A stretch of 64,000 bases of DNA, from positions 186,001-250,000 of the forward strand of contig CAJJDP010000123.1 of assembly GCA_905182995.1 (NCBI GenBank). The letters run 5' to 3'. Below the pieces are notes generated by a model. It saw nothing but the letters and a program-made list of their open reading frames with translations. It searched no databases and was not told the DNA's origin. The translations under genes and the position numbers were made by a program. The DNA comes from Paramecium octaurelia (lineage: Eukaryota; Ciliophora; Oligohymenophorea; Peniculida; Parameciidae). Below are positions 36,401 through 48,519 of this stretch, one piece after another (positions within the stretch are counted from its first letter, which is position 1; every line of letters begins with the position of its first letter).

Positions 36401-37133
36401 ATGAAGGGACCTAAATATGTAGAGTAAGACATCATTAAGAGGGTTTGTTAAGCTGAGTAATTCCAATAACATAAATTTAAATTGATAAACACGAGGTCTG
36501 ATCCATATTTATCAAGAAGAGTATCGCATATTATTCATGTTTTAGCATGTTTTATAAGACAATGATAAATACTAATAAATAAGAGCAAATAAATTCTATA
36601 CCAAATTGTAAGTGGATTTACAAAAGGAGCAACGATTATTCAAGGAAAATGCCAAAATACTCAATCGAATAGTAGATATAGGAAATTAAAAAACTTACTC
36701 ATCGCTTCCAAAAAGATCTCTGAGTAGATAAAGTTCTGCCAATTCAATTAAGTCTCTTAATTTATCTTACAGAAAGAAAGAGGCATTGAAAATAGTTGGG
36801 GAAAATGAAAAATTGATGCAGCGGTTAGAGAGAACCCCTTCCACATTTAGAAATAAAGAAACTTTTCTAAGGGATTACAAAAAGTAAACTATTCATTAAA
36901 TTATAATAAGGACAGTCGAACTAAAGAACAGAATCTCAAAATTTTCATAGCAAAATCAATATAAGATGGGTAAAATTGTTCAGCGATTAACCAAAACTAC
37001 AACCAATCCCAAATTTACCAAATCCAACTAAAGCAAAACCAGTGCTCCATCCTATAAAAATTCTGCCTTGTCCTAATTACGCATTGAACCTGACAGGTTT
37101 TAGCAGAAGCTATAGTTCCCCAGAATAAAATGA
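36401..37133 (+). CDS. CFAP97/hemingway-domain ciliary protein
   Basis: The spliced product is 226 aa with introns 36521-36545 (25 nt) and 36884-36910 (27 nt). The core is the CFAP97 (KIAA1430/hemingway) domain: ENAKILNRIVDIGNQ, then SLNLSYRKKEALKIVGENEK and then LMQRLERTPSTF. Family members are short axoneme-linked proteins needed for stable motile cilia and sperm tails. The rest is basic and Ser/Lys-rich. It shares a 20-bp bidirectional promoter gap with the SBP2-like gene and converges with AP-4 epsilon, with 36 bp between stops. Confidence 0.88.
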
Positions 37134-37169
37134 TTAATAAAATTTATATAATTGTTTTTTAATTCCTTA

Positions 37170-40100
37170 TCAACAGAATTATCTCTTAATAACAACTAAA
37201 ATGTATTCAGCATCCAAGGGGTCAGTACTATTAATTTTCAGATCCAATGACCCATTTGAATTGTAACAACCATATATTAGAACACAACTCTTGCTTTCTG
37301 CATTGGCACCTGCACAAATAATTTCCTAATCAATCACTTCAATAACCTAAAAAGAATAATTAGGATTAGAAATACATTTATATTAATACTTTAGATCATC
37401 CTTTTGAAATCCTATTCCGATTTGATCTTGCTTTACAAAGTAACCTCTTTGACATTTTGATTTCTCTCCCAAAGTTGTTCATATTGATCTACATTAATAT
37501 TTGCTGGAATATATGATCTAATTTATTGTTAAGGAATAGGCTATGCCTAAATAGGAGAAGTTTAAATCTATTATTATTAAGGTTGTTGTTATTGAGGAAC
37601 TACTGGTTTTTGAGTTATAATTTATGGTTGCTACACATATACTTAAGGAAACTCAGCGATTGGTTATTAAGATGGTTTAGGGTCATCAATCTCTAATAAA
37701 TTCAAAACTTAAGCTGGTGGTTTTTATTGAGATGCTTGGATTGGATTTGCATTTGCATTCATAGGTTTCTATGTAGCCATACCTGAGATTCCTTTTTTCT
37801 AGGTTGATCTAATACATAAATAATTATAATTACTAAGATTGTTGTTATGTTTAGGAAATGGGAGCAAAAATTTGATATGCTAATTTCTGCTTTTCCTTCA
37901 AATTTGGATCTTCTTTTGGAGGTAGAGGTCTGACAGGTGGAATGTATGGATTTTAAGGTAGATTATTATTTACTCCCATTTGTCCACTGCCCATAGCTTG
38001 CATTGTTGTTTTCGATATTGTTTAACCAATTGTATTACTTCCGATTCCTGTTGTTGATCCTATAGCAATTGGAATTGCATTCACAGGTTTTGGAACTGGT
38101 GGTTACTTTTAGGTGTAACCTGAGTCATCCCAAGGTCCTGCTATAATTGGAGCTGAAGGATTCTAATTTGTTGTTTTATTTTCTTCAGCTCCAGCTCCGA
38201 AAGTACTAGTTTTGGCACCTCCATAAGGTCCAAAGTTAAGAGTAGGTGCTTCTGCTGCTGAACCTAAAGCAGCTGCTTTAACTTATAATGATGGATTATA
38301 TCGTTGAGCTCCTCGCTTTCTTTCTTATTCGACGTATGCATCTAAGAATGACATTTTTGGATCCACAGTGGTATCTTTGGAAGATTTGAGGGCTGCATTA
38401 AATTTTGCAAGGGTATAAAAGTCTACAGCTCTTTATTAACAATCTAAATTTTTTGATTGCATATATTTTTAAAAGATAGCTCTGGTTTAATCAAACATTT
38501 AAAATGATCTTGCTGATTGTAATTTAGCCAAACATGTTAATATCCATGATTTGGTTGTTTCTGATTCTAATTGTGAATCTAATTTAGCGATTACTAATTG
38601 GGTTAATTCATTCAATTTATTTGGATCTTAATCATAGATTTATGATCCAATTTCACCAATAACCCAACAGACAATTTTCAAAATATTGTCTTACAGATCA
38701 TTTTTTAATAGATCAGAATAAATTTCAGTAATGAACACACCAAATTCAGTTCCAATATCATTAAAATTATCTATTAATAATTTAAAGAAATTGTTTCTGA
38801 CATCATTATCAATGAATTCAGATCCGAATTCAAATAATGTGTTAGCAGTCTTAATGAACCATTCCTGAGTAGGTGCATGTTTTTCATTTAATAAAGATAT
38901 TTTAACAAACAAATCCTTTTTGAAATTAGTATCTGAACTTGTTTTGAGAAAATGAATCAATTTTTAGATAATGACTTCACAATTTTGTTCATTTGTCATT
39001 TTAAATAGTAACTCTAAGGTTTCTTTCTTTAATGTATCATCATTAGATTCCAGACAATCTACAATTGTCATTTGATGTTCTAATACATACTTCTATGAAA
39101 TAGAAACGATTTAAGTTAAGGCATTAATTCCGAAATATTTAAGATTATTATCCTCAGATTTCAAAAATCTAGATACAGAATTAGCTGCTTATTCAAGTAG
39201 ACCTTGTTTAGGATAAATACCACTAATGCATTTAACACATTGATAAGTCACAGCATAACCTATATTGATAGCTGTGTCATCAGCTCTCCTTAAAGTTGAT
39301 CCCAATACTTCATAAATCTACTCGCTCACTTTCAAATCATTGGCTCCCAAAAGAGTAAGGATCTGAAGTAACTTAATTTATAACCAAGGAGCAGGAAATC
39401 TATGATAATCATAATCCTAGATTTTAATAAATCAAAATCTACCTTATGTAGTTTATGTTCTATAATTTATTTGAGCACTGAAACAAAAGTACCTGTCAAT
39501 GGTTTGTACTTGTAAACAGCTCCTCTCTTTAATTCTTCATGATAGAGATTGAAAGCTGCTCCCATAACACTTGGTTCTTTGTCTTGGATTCCTCTTCTGA
39601 TTCTATCATCATAATCTTATTCTGTAATGCAATCTTGGTTCAACTATCTGATAATCTACATCACCATCAATGCCTATGATTGATATCATTGACATACTTT
39701 CTTCCTCACAACATCAGTATTATGAGTCAATAATTTTAATACAGGTTCTGTCAACGCATTCACAAAAGTCTTACTTATCAATTTTCCAACTGCAGTAAGA
39801 GCATTGACTACAACATGAACATCGGTTGATGTCAGATCTTTTTGGAGTGTGGCCACCAACAATATAAGTAGCTCACTATCATTATCCAAAAATAAGGAAC
39901 AACACAAATAGCCCAATCGCTTAAGTGCCAAATTCTTGGACTGTGTGAGATGAATTGCATAGATGTGTAAAAAAGATGCATCGTGACTTTATAGTTCACT
40001 TTTATATCATACCCCAACATTTCAATGTAGATTGCTCCAATAAGCATTTCCTTCACTTTTTTAGGTGGCAAGTTCTTCTCATTTAGTTTCGTCTTTAATT

Positions 40101-40209
40101 ATTGAACCTCTTTAATGATGATCTTGTCTTCTTCCTATTTGCTACGAGTCTCTCCTATTTACTTGACCAGATCATGTAATTCTTTGCTTAAATGTGATCC
40201 CGATGACAT
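37170..40209 (-). CDS. AP4E1: AP-4 adaptor complex epsilon subunit
   Basis: The spliced product is 969 aa with introns 39987-40012, 39674-39697, 39417-39442, 37809-37833 and 37347-37375 (24-29 nt). The N-terminal trunk is an adaptin alpha-solenoid ([70 protein letters not shown]). The spacing and sequence fit AP-4 epsilon best among large adaptins, though AP-1 gamma is the main alternative. A long Gln/Pro/Ala-rich hinge with Phe-Gly-like bits leads to a small appendage domain at the end ([18 protein letters not shown]). The expected role is coat-mediated sorting at the trans-Golgi network or endosomes. Confidence 0.88.
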
Positions 40210-40426
40210 CCTATAAATTAATAAAATTAAATTTTTAAATTCTCAATTGCTTCCCAATTTACTAATTGTAGTTGTTCTATATAATATACATTTTTGGGTT
40301 AATTCTTATTAAATTTATTTAAAATCGACAGATTTAATCAGTCTTAAAATGGAGAAAGTATTTTCTTATGAAAAAGAATGTAAAAATAAAGAAGATCCAT
40401 TATAATATACTGATTTTGATATTATC

Positions 40427-41274
40427 TCATTTTAAGGCAGCCAAATATTCGCTATGTTCTTAGAATGGTGTTGATTCTAATTTGGTATGTCCCCAAAGAT
40501 CTGGGGTAAGGAAATTATAGGTTTCTTTAAGGGCATGGAAGGTTGCTTTCAAGAAGTTTGATCTGGTTCTTGTACTTCCTTTGGATTGGGTGTAGCAATC
40601 TTGGATACCAGCCATTTACAAGACTTTCTTGGATGTGATGGCTGCAACTATACCAGTACCTCTGGGTGCTGGAACCAATCTAACTCTGACTGATCCTTCC
40701 TTTCCTGTCACTTTGCATGGGACTGTGTGTGGTTGGGCGATCTTGTTTCCCCAATATCCTTTTCTGACTGGAATCAAATTAAGTTTTGCATTAATGACTG
40801 CTCCTTTAATGGCTCCTTGAACTTCTTTGGCTGATTTCCATCCCAAACCAATGTGTTAGTGAGAATCTCCAACTACGACATAGGCCTTGAATCTAGTTCT
40901 TTACCCTGCGCATGTTTGCTTTTAGACTGGACCAATAGCAAGTGGCTCTTCTTTTAAGGTCTTGAGGAAGTGATCGACAATTTGATATTCTAAATTATAT
41001 AAAATAATTTGATACCCTTAATTGGAATAGAGAATTAGAAAATAGTTTCAAGACTCTTAATTTTACCAGCCTTTACTAATCTTCCTAATTTGGTCAATGG
41101 GGTCCATTCTTATTCACCACCAAATCTTCTGGGTCCTCTGTTTTATCTTGGAGCTCCTCCTTCTCTTCTTTCTCTTTATCCTCTTCCTCCTCTTCCGAAT
41201 CCTTTCTTCTCAGCTGGAGCAGCTTATTATTATTCTGGTGCAGGTTGTGCTTGTTGTTACTCCTATTCTGCCAT
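40427..41274 (-). CDS. RPS2: 40S ribosomal protein uS5 (S2)
   Basis: The spliced product is 273 aa with one 26-nt intron (40990-41015). After an N-terminal Gln/Ala stretch and an RGG-type basic region come the uS5 signatures: [55 protein letters not shown] and [14 protein letters not shown]. It has the standard length for eukaryotic S2, a small-subunit protein at the mRNA entry and decoding region. GC content is higher than in neighbours, matching high expression. Confidence 0.97.
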
Positions 41275-41646
41275 TAAAATAAAAATCTTTATTTAAAAAT
41301 TTGTTTTCAAAGTTGTATATAAGCACAAAAAAGTGCTTATATAATAAAATAATCATAAATGCTGTAAGAATAATTCTATGCAGAAGAACTCACATATTTT
41401 GATACAATTTGGAAGATAAATTTATTATATAATTTTTTGTTGGGAGTGTAAATGATCATTCTATTAAGCATTCTTAAACATTTAAAACCAAAAGTATTTG
41501 TAAACTAGGAAACAGAAAAATGTAGATAAAAATATCATGCACAACTTCAATTTCAATAACAACATTCACTTATAGATATGAATTAATTGGATTGCGATTA
41601 AAACAACTCATGTGTATATAAATTTGACATAGTATTATGCTTGTAA
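41275..41646. other. Intergenic, nothing recognised
   Basis: This AT-rich stretch holds the promoter of the uS5 gene and the 3' end of the kinase gene. I see no further gene or structured element. Confidence 0.5.
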
Positions 41647-42777
41647 TCAAATTTTGGAATTAAAAGTTTCACCCTCCCCCAAATATGTAATACCATCGAC
41701 TTTGTTATTTGTCATCTAAAGATTGTTAAGCGTATCTTCTAATGTTTGAGGTGAATGATTAACAACTTTTGTTGAGTTTTTTAGGTTGCTCTTTTCAGCA
41801 AAGGTTCTAAGTGGAGATATTTGCATATGAATAACATCCCAGCTAACGGAATTAAAGAATGGATGGTTCTTTATTTCTTCATAGCCTCCTTTAACACCCA
41901 AACGCTCTTTTGGATCATTCCTTAGTAGTTTTTGGATTAAATCACGTGCACTTTGACTCATGGTCTTTGGATATGTAGGATCATTCAGTAAAATTTATTT
42001 AGTGATCATTTCTACTCTTCTTTTTGGATCATTGAATGGTGGATTACCATTAATCATCTCAAATATAAGAATGCCTTTAAATTGTATAAGTACTTGATAC
42101 CGAGAGTCCAGATGTCAACTTCATAAGAATGGCCTTGTCTTGTAATGATTTCTGGGGCTAAATACTCAGGAGTGCCAGCTAATAGGTAGGATTTTTCATT
42201 ATCTTTTCTTAAGGTTGCTAATCCGAAATCTGTTAATTTAACATGTCCTGTTTCAGTCAGCAATATATTTTCTGGTTTTAAATCTCTATATATCACCTTA
42301 AGTTTTGTATTCAAATATTCAAGGGCTAATACTACTTCTGCTGCAACAAATCTAACAACATTTTCTGGTAATCCATTCTTTTTACATTTGAGAACATTGT
42401 AAAATTGCCCTCCATTTATGCATTCCATTACAAAGAATATATACTTTGGATTTTGAAATGCAAATTTCAATTTTACTATAAAAGGATGTTTGCTTTATTT
42501 TAATACATTTCTTTCCAAAACTGTGTTAGTTTCTAAATTGCATTCTCTGATTTTCTTTATCTCAATTTATTTCATTGCATATATTTTATTAGTGTTCTTC
42601 TTTCTCACCTGATAAACCTTACCAAAAGCCCCCTAATTTAATTATTTATCATACTTGTCCCAGCATTCTTACCTTAATAAAATCATCTTTGCTGATCTGT
42701 TATTTTAATGTAAGCGGTGGGATAACTACTAAGACAGGTTGCTTAGTTGCACTGGTGGTTACCAATTTACCTACCAT
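41647..42777 (-). CDS. AGC-family Ser/Thr protein kinase (PKA/PKG-like catalytic subunit)
   Basis: The spliced product is 360 aa with introns 42633-42654 (22 nt) and 42075-42100 (26 nt). The kinase domain has GQGAFGKV, AMKQI with the ATP lysine, YRDLKPENIL, DFGLA, the activation and P+1 segment AGTPEYLAPEII, and DPKERLG. The AGC tail begins HPFFNSVSWD. All catalytic residues are intact. There is little sequence outside the kinase core, so it resembles a free catalytic subunit. It is only moderately similar to the 21.7-kb kinase, so this is not a tandem duplicate. Confidence 0.9.
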
Positions 42778-43144
42778 TACACACAACAATTACTTTTGTC
42801 TTCGCTTATTGAACTAATAAAGGATTTTTTTAGATCGTGATTAGGGCAACAATTTCCCATTACTAATATATTAATAATTCGTAAAAATTTACATCTTTAT
42901 TTGATTGATCGCTATTTCCTCTTCCAGAAACACTAAACACTAAAGATTTCAAATAGTTCAACTATTTTTAATTTGAGTATCTAAGGATAAAAGAAATACC
43001 AATTAAAATGATCTATCAAATGTAATTACAATTAATTTGAATGTTTTCAATGCTTAATAGTATATATTTGATATTTCATAAATATGAACTAAACTTTTTT
43101 GGACTTATTAGAGTCTAAAGATTTCCAATATTTTTAATTAAATA
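42778..43144. other. Intergenic, nothing recognised
   Basis: This is a divergent gap between the kinase and a small membrane protein gene. It is AT-rich with no supported coding frame. Confidence 0.5.
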
Positions 43145-43443
43145 ATGTATTTACCAACATTTTACAAATTAGGATACGAAGCTTGGACTGCCAAGAGCAA
43201 GAGATTCTTGGGAATTATGCCAGCTGTTGGCTGTTGGGGTATGCTTTACTATTTAATTAAATTCTAGCTGTCTGGGCACTCTACCCAAATCTTTACAACA
43301 CAATATACACCGATTTCATTCCCCCTCCCAAAGGTAATTGTATGTCCTAAATGAAGGTGTCTAAAGAAGAGTATAAGATGCATGAGACATTGATATATCA
43401 TTATTTGAAAATTACGATCACAAAATACTTCTTAGCATTCTGA
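43145..43443 (+). CDS. Small single-pass membrane protein, unknown
   Basis: The spliced product is 89 aa with one 29-nt intron (43239-43267). It has a short basic N-terminus, one hydrophobic segment rich in Trp and Gly (FLGIMPAVGCWGAVWALYP) and a tail containing FIPPPKG. A second candidate intron (GTAATT..GAAG after PPPKG, 23 nt) would shorten the C-terminus to about 60 aa. The size and style suggest a small organelle-membrane subunit, perhaps mitochondrial, but I recognise no family. Confidence 0.55.
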
Positions 43444-43459
43444 CTTATCGAAAAATAAG

Positions 43460-45176
43460 TCAATTATTAAATATATTTCCACAGTTTTTATTCAATATAT
43501 TATATATATATATATTCTAACACACTATCAACATTTCACTTATTTCTCCAAAAGACTGCATATTCGTTAACCTATTTGTATTACTTTTAAAATTACCATG
43601 CAAAGTGGCTTTCAGAGCTTAATACTCCTACTGATTCTTTATTAAGTAGTTTAAGATGGATTGCTACATAGGTTGATCGATCAAGATCAAAAATTTCTTG
43701 ATCACATAATTTGCAAATTAGTGATTTGCTAATTGTACAAAGTTAGTAGCCACATATTAGAACTACTGCTAGGCTTAGTTTCTAAATAGCAACCAATTTA
43801 GAACAGTTATCAATTCAGATTTACTCAATGCCTCTAAGGCTCTTTCAACAGTATTACTAAAAAATAGAGTAGGAGTGCTCACCTTGCATATTTGTTAATG
43901 CTTAATTGATAAAACTGTTAGATTACAAGTTAGACTAGTCGAGTTTTCTCTGGAGAGGGAATCCAAAATTACAATATGTGTTGGAGGATATAGTTTCCAA
44001 ATTCGGTTTAACTTAAGCCTGAATAATTAGCAATAGATTGTTTGACTAGGTTGGCAATGAAATTGGGAGGGTATTATTGGATGATTTTGTGAATGATTTT
44101 GCATCCATATATTTACTGGGCCATGTAATGAAACTAGAATAGATTGATGAGATACAGATTCTTCAACAATGGGAATGAGAAATTCCATTTTAGATTTGTC
44201 ATAGGATTCAAGCAACTTGAAAATGACATAATTGCCATTGGAATCGTAAATCAAAGATCTCATATTCTAAACCAATTAAGAAAGTATAGAATTCTAGACA
44301 TCCTCTTTGCCTTACGAATACTCAATCAACTTCTGCATGACTCTGCAACCAAAGGGGTTCTTGGACAAATCGTAAAAGTGAGTCTTCAACTTGTTGAACA
44401 TTCTGGTTTTGAGTTTGACATCTCCACAACTATCAAAGATCTTTTGAACAACGTAGTTTCCAAAGACGTCCTTCTGTATTTAGGGACTTATTCTTTCTAA
44501 CTTTTGGACTATCAATAATTGTTATTCTGGAGTCCCAGATTCGATAAGCTTCTGCAATTTTCGAGAGACGATTTAATTTCCCCAAAGTGAATCCTAATGA
44601 AAATTTAATTTAGTCATTTACTATCAAACTTGAAATGTAGATGTCAGTCTCGATATCGGGTTCGAAGTACATTTGAGGACTGGCTTCGTTTGAGTGATAG
44701 ACTCCCATTCCGATAACGTTGTCACTCTGAAGATCTTTGAAATATTGTTCTTCGTTGATTGAAATCACTCTCTAAGATAGAACTTGTTTGTTTATTTCTT
44801 ATATGGGCGATTCCTATAGCCAAAGTTCTTTGATGTATTTAAACTTCTGATCATTCAAAGATTGATTGGAGTGGGGAGACGATTGCCCTTCGTTGGACTT
44901 GTTTTTATTATTTCTTCGTATGAGGTCTTTCTACAAACTCAAACTCTGATGCTTCTTAAACTTCTCTTCCTGATCTATTTCATCGATGAAGTCCAGAATG
45001 CCACTATGCTGATTGGTGAGTGGATCTAATTTGGGAGAAGTATCCAAAGTTAACTGCTCGAATTCAGATTGAAGGGAAATCGTAACCGGAGAGCCAATCT
45101 CTTCTTATCTTCTTTAGAAACATTCTTACTTTGATTTAGTAGGGCTACAGGATTGAATTGCCTATTAATAATTCAT
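43460..45176 (-). CDS. Pumilio (PUF) RNA-binding protein
   Basis: The spliced product is 546 aa with introns 44594-44621 (28 nt), 44134-44155 (22 nt) and 43857-43882 (26 nt, GTG start). The N-terminal ~190 residues are low-complexity and acidic. The C-terminal part holds at least seven PUF repeats, for example FGNYVVQKIFDSC, NPFGCRVMQKLIEY, SNGNYVIFKLLES, IYGCKIIHKIIQQ, EFGNYILQHILQ and QFANYVIKKFLIL. The recognition residues resemble the N/S-x-x-x-Q patterns of other PUFs. PUF proteins bind UGUA-type sites in 3' UTRs and repress or localise mRNA. The extreme C-terminus after TNRLTN is not conserved-looking. Confidence 0.92.
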
Positions 45177-45223
45177 ATATGTAAATATATTTAAATATTA
45201 TGTCGATTATATATATATACCAT

Positions 45224-46012
45224 TCATTATTTAGCTCCTTTGGGTTGACCCTAAATTTAAAGTAAATTTCTACTTTGGTGCAAATATAAATATAATGAAC
45301 ATTCGGAGCGTCTTTGTCCTCATTTGTGATGGCAATCGATGTTGAAATAGTGGGCTTGTGAACTTATTTAACTACGACATTCCTGCATTATGATCATTAA
45401 TTCAGCATACCAATCATACTCTGGTTTCTCAAGGTACTGAAGTCGGTGCTCAGGCAACCCATACGAAATGATAAAGAAAACTCCTTTGGGTCCCAAAACT
45501 CTATGAACTTCCTGAATCACTTTCTAAGCATTCGAGGACGACGACTCTCCACACTTATAATCAATTTGAAGTGATACCAAGATTGCATCCAAAGTTCCCT
45601 TGTCAATTGCCCCATCAAAGGCTCCCTCTTCAAAATCCATTGCCCTCGCATCCATGTGTAAATCTAATGGAAAATTACGCCTCTTACATTTGAAATTCGG
45701 TCCCTTGTCTTTGTACTTCTCCTACATTGCCTTGGTAACTACATGTGAAATGTCAATGTTTGTAATATTCTAATAACCTTCGTCAAACATCTCCTCGCTC
45801 AACCCTCACATACTCAACATTATCAATACTTGAATTGCCTGCTCCAACATTCAACAGCTTGCTCTCAGGTGTGAAACATGCTTGAACCAGATCTTTCACT
45901 CCTGCAAATCTCTGGTACCAATCAAATGGTTCTGGATCCCTAACCGTGTATTCCAATGAGCTTACCTCGTGTATCGCTCTTCCCAGTATTCTGCTTTGCC
46001 GTATTGAGACAT
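45224..46012 (-). CDS. METTL13-like class I methyltransferase (eEF1A lysine methyltransferase family)
   Basis: The spliced product is 228 aa in an exact frame with introns 45940-45965, 45805-45829, 45383-45410 and 45251-45273. It begins MSQYGKAEYWEERYTRD, then DPEPFDWYQRFAG, the SAM-binding LLNVGAGNSRLSEEM, ITNIDIS, and DGAIDKGTLDAIL. All are signatures of the METTL13/EEF1AKNMT N-terminal methyltransferase family. The end, VHKPTISTSI to HYIYICTKG, also matches. The product methylates protein lysine or N-termini in known members. The substrate here is inferred only from the family. Confidence 0.9.
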
Positions 46013-46237
46013 TTGAAATAAAAAAAGAATTCGAATTAATTATTAATGTTTTCTGTGTTTCAAATTTCAAGAATAAAAATATACATTTATGAAACAGTGA
46101 GCCATCTTGTTCAAATTTTATTACTCACCCCCAAGACCTCCTTTTAATTATTTAATTATTTTTATTAAACCAAATACATGTTTCCCAATCTCTAACCAGA
46201 ATAGTTTGATTTATCCTAATTTTCAGATGAATAAATC

Positions 46238-47533
46238 ATGGACTTCATAAAAAGCAATCCCGAAGTGCATAATTCATTTTATGTCTATAGCTCAAATAAA
46301 AATACGATCAATTTCTTTTCTAATAAAAGAAAGCCAATACACAAACTAATCATCTCAAGACCAAGCCCTTGACTGACGCAGAATATTTGGTACTCAATTT
46401 TATCAATATCCTTTTTTCTCAGAAACTGAAAGACATCCAAGAATACTTAGATCAAGAAGGTGGCATGATGATTGAACCAACACCCCATTTCGTACTCAAA
46501 GCCTTCGATCAGAACGGCGAAAAAGTCTTCTTCAATGTCACCGCTCATTCCGTCGTTGATGCTCCAGAAGAAAAACAACTTATTGATTACAACAATGAGG
46601 TTGGCATTCGAGTGCCCATGAGCGTTGGGAGCATCAAAGAAGATCATGATGTAAGTAATAATGCTAAATCTAATTCAACGTAGAAGGCGATACTTGCAAA
46701 GTCATCGATCTAGTCATCAATCCAACAGTTGCCACCAATCTAATCTCAGATGACAATCTAAAAACCTTCTTTTGCCAACTTGTACAAACCTACGTAGATT
46801 AAAAGTACAAACTCAAGTTGCAGGATAGTAAGAATCAACTAATATCGTAGAATTCATCTCTCTCAAAATGAAATACAAAGGAAAAAGCATACAATTTCAA
46901 AGAGTCAAGGGAAAGAAACCCCCCAAGGTTTAGGTAATTGATGAAAAACCTAATTAATCCCCTGTGCAGAATAATGACGATGAAGATGAGACAGAACAAA
47001 GTAATTACAATTGAAATCGATATTCTAGTAAGGAAAAGGCAGAGAGAGGAGTTCGAAAAATAATCTATGTCCACTCAGCCTCCTGCTTTTGTCACCTAAG
47101 AACCTGAATGGGAATTGTACTTGATTTACCCAAATAATGAATAAGAATACGACGGGGACCTAGATTACAATGCAATTAAGCAATACAGATTTTAAATTCT
47201 CACTCCCCTTTTAATCACTGGAAAGGCTATCAAATTAAAGGTAGATGAGGAACAATTCTAAATGGTGGCAGGCAAATTCTATAAAATTTCATTGAGATTC
47301 CCTTCAAAGATTAATAAGTCTTCTGTTAAGGCTCTCTTTTTGACAGAAAAGCGTACTTTGTGGATATCTGCAGATGTATATATATTGTATATTAGGTTTA
47401 GGTTAAGAAGGAACATGAAGAAGAAGGAAATCAATAGAAGGAGGAGTAATACGTTAATGAAATTCAGAATGGTTAGCAACAGTCTAGCAGCAATTATGAT
47501 TTACAAAGCAATCTAATATTTGATATTGTTTGA
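46238..47533 (+). CDS. PIH1-domain protein (R2TP/dynein-assembly type)
   Basis: The spliced product is 389 aa with five introns (46265-46290, 46655-46683, 46828-46850, 47001-47028 and 47376-47395; 20-29 nt). The N-terminal PIH1 domain reads FVLKAFDQNGEKVFFNVTAH, then GIRVPMSVGS, then KGDTCKVIDLVINP. The C-terminal part (IKLKVDEEQFQMVAGKFYKI to SVKALFLTEKRTLWI) has the CS-like beta-sandwich of PIH1 proteins. These proteins are HSP90 co-chaperone adaptors (R2TP). Several members help pre-assemble axonemal dyneins, which fits the ciliary neighbours. The middle is acidic. I cannot tell which PIH1 paralogue it is. Confidence 0.87.
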
Positions 47534-47684
47534 ATAATAATTAATACAATTCCTATTAAATAGGGTTATCATTCGGTTTAAGTTAAATAACAATTGTGTT
47601 TAAAAATCTTAAGTAATTTAATATGAAATATAAACTTTAATTTGAAAATAATAATATAACTAACTGTTATGAATTATATATATA

Positions 47685-48264
47685 TCAGAAGGCTCTTTTG
47701 ACCATAATGTTATAAAAGTCTTCTCTTGAAATTTCTCGACCATTTGAAGCTGCTCTTTCTAACATTTCTGCAAGTTCTTCCGCTGTCATAGTTTCACCTA
47801 ATTCTTTAGCCACCTAAAATATTGGTAATAAAACAATACTCGTTTTAAATTGTTCAAGTTGATAGCATTACTGCCATCATCATCAAATAGGTCAAAGATT
47901 TTATTGATTCCATCTCTGGTTTCTCTGTTCCCCAACTTAGAAGTGATGGCATCTAAGAACTAATCGAAATCAATTTCATTTCCCTCATTTTCTAATTCTG
48001 CAATCATATTAAAGATGGTTGGGTTTTTTTAATCAAATCCCAAACTTTACATAGCTGCCTTTAATTCTCTAGGGTCCACTTTGCCTGTTCCCTCAGTATC
48101 AAATAAATTGAAAGCTTCCTTAATCTCTTCGATTTCATCTTCAGTCAAACCAGGTCTAAAATTTAAGGTGCACTAATGTCGTACCTGTCCTATTATTTAC
48201 GACTGACTTATTGTTATTTTCCAACTGGTTTTTAGGCAACAGGAGCTTGTTATTTTCTATTCAT
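47685..48264 (-). CDS. Centrin/caltractin-like EF-hand protein
   Basis: The spliced product is 174 aa with introns 48156-48184 (29 nt) and 47814-47839 (26 nt). After a short Gln/Lys N-terminus comes [23 protein letters not shown], the classic centrin opening. There are four EF-hands, of which hands 1 ([12 protein letters not shown]) and 3 (DDDGSNAIN) keep most Ca2+ ligands while 2 and 4 are degenerate. The end is [13 protein letters not shown]. Centrins build basal bodies, and in Paramecium they also form the contractile infraciliary lattice, where many paralogues with degenerate hands exist. Confidence 0.93.
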
Positions 48265-48519
48265 AATTGTTTTGAAATTTGAAAATTAATTATTATTAAA
48301 TGAAACAATCACACTGCTTAAATTGGAGAGAAAATCATAAATAAATCAAATTAGCTAATTGTAGGTAGGAAAGATTAATTGGAATCGTGTTGTGAGTGTT
48401 CTCCAAAAACTGAGTAAAATTGAGCACGAGTTTAGAATGGAGGAATGAATTGTGAAGAGATGGATGTATGTAAATTTATAAGGATTAATAATTCGTTTTT
48501 TTATTATAATTAAATATTT

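Noticed and set aside
40629..40820. Plus-strand open frame with repeated Pro/Leu
   Set aside because: It is antisense to the conserved ribosomal protein uS5 gene.
41090..41296. Plus-strand Tyr/Pro/Leu-rich frames
   Set aside because: They are antisense to the RGG-rich N-terminus of uS5, whose GC-rich codons create long shadow frames.
43496..43514. TA dinucleotide run, considered as a telomere-addition or excision site
   Set aside because: Short TA runs are common in ciliate intergenic DNA. No C4A2/C3A3-type telomere repeat is seen anywhere in the window.
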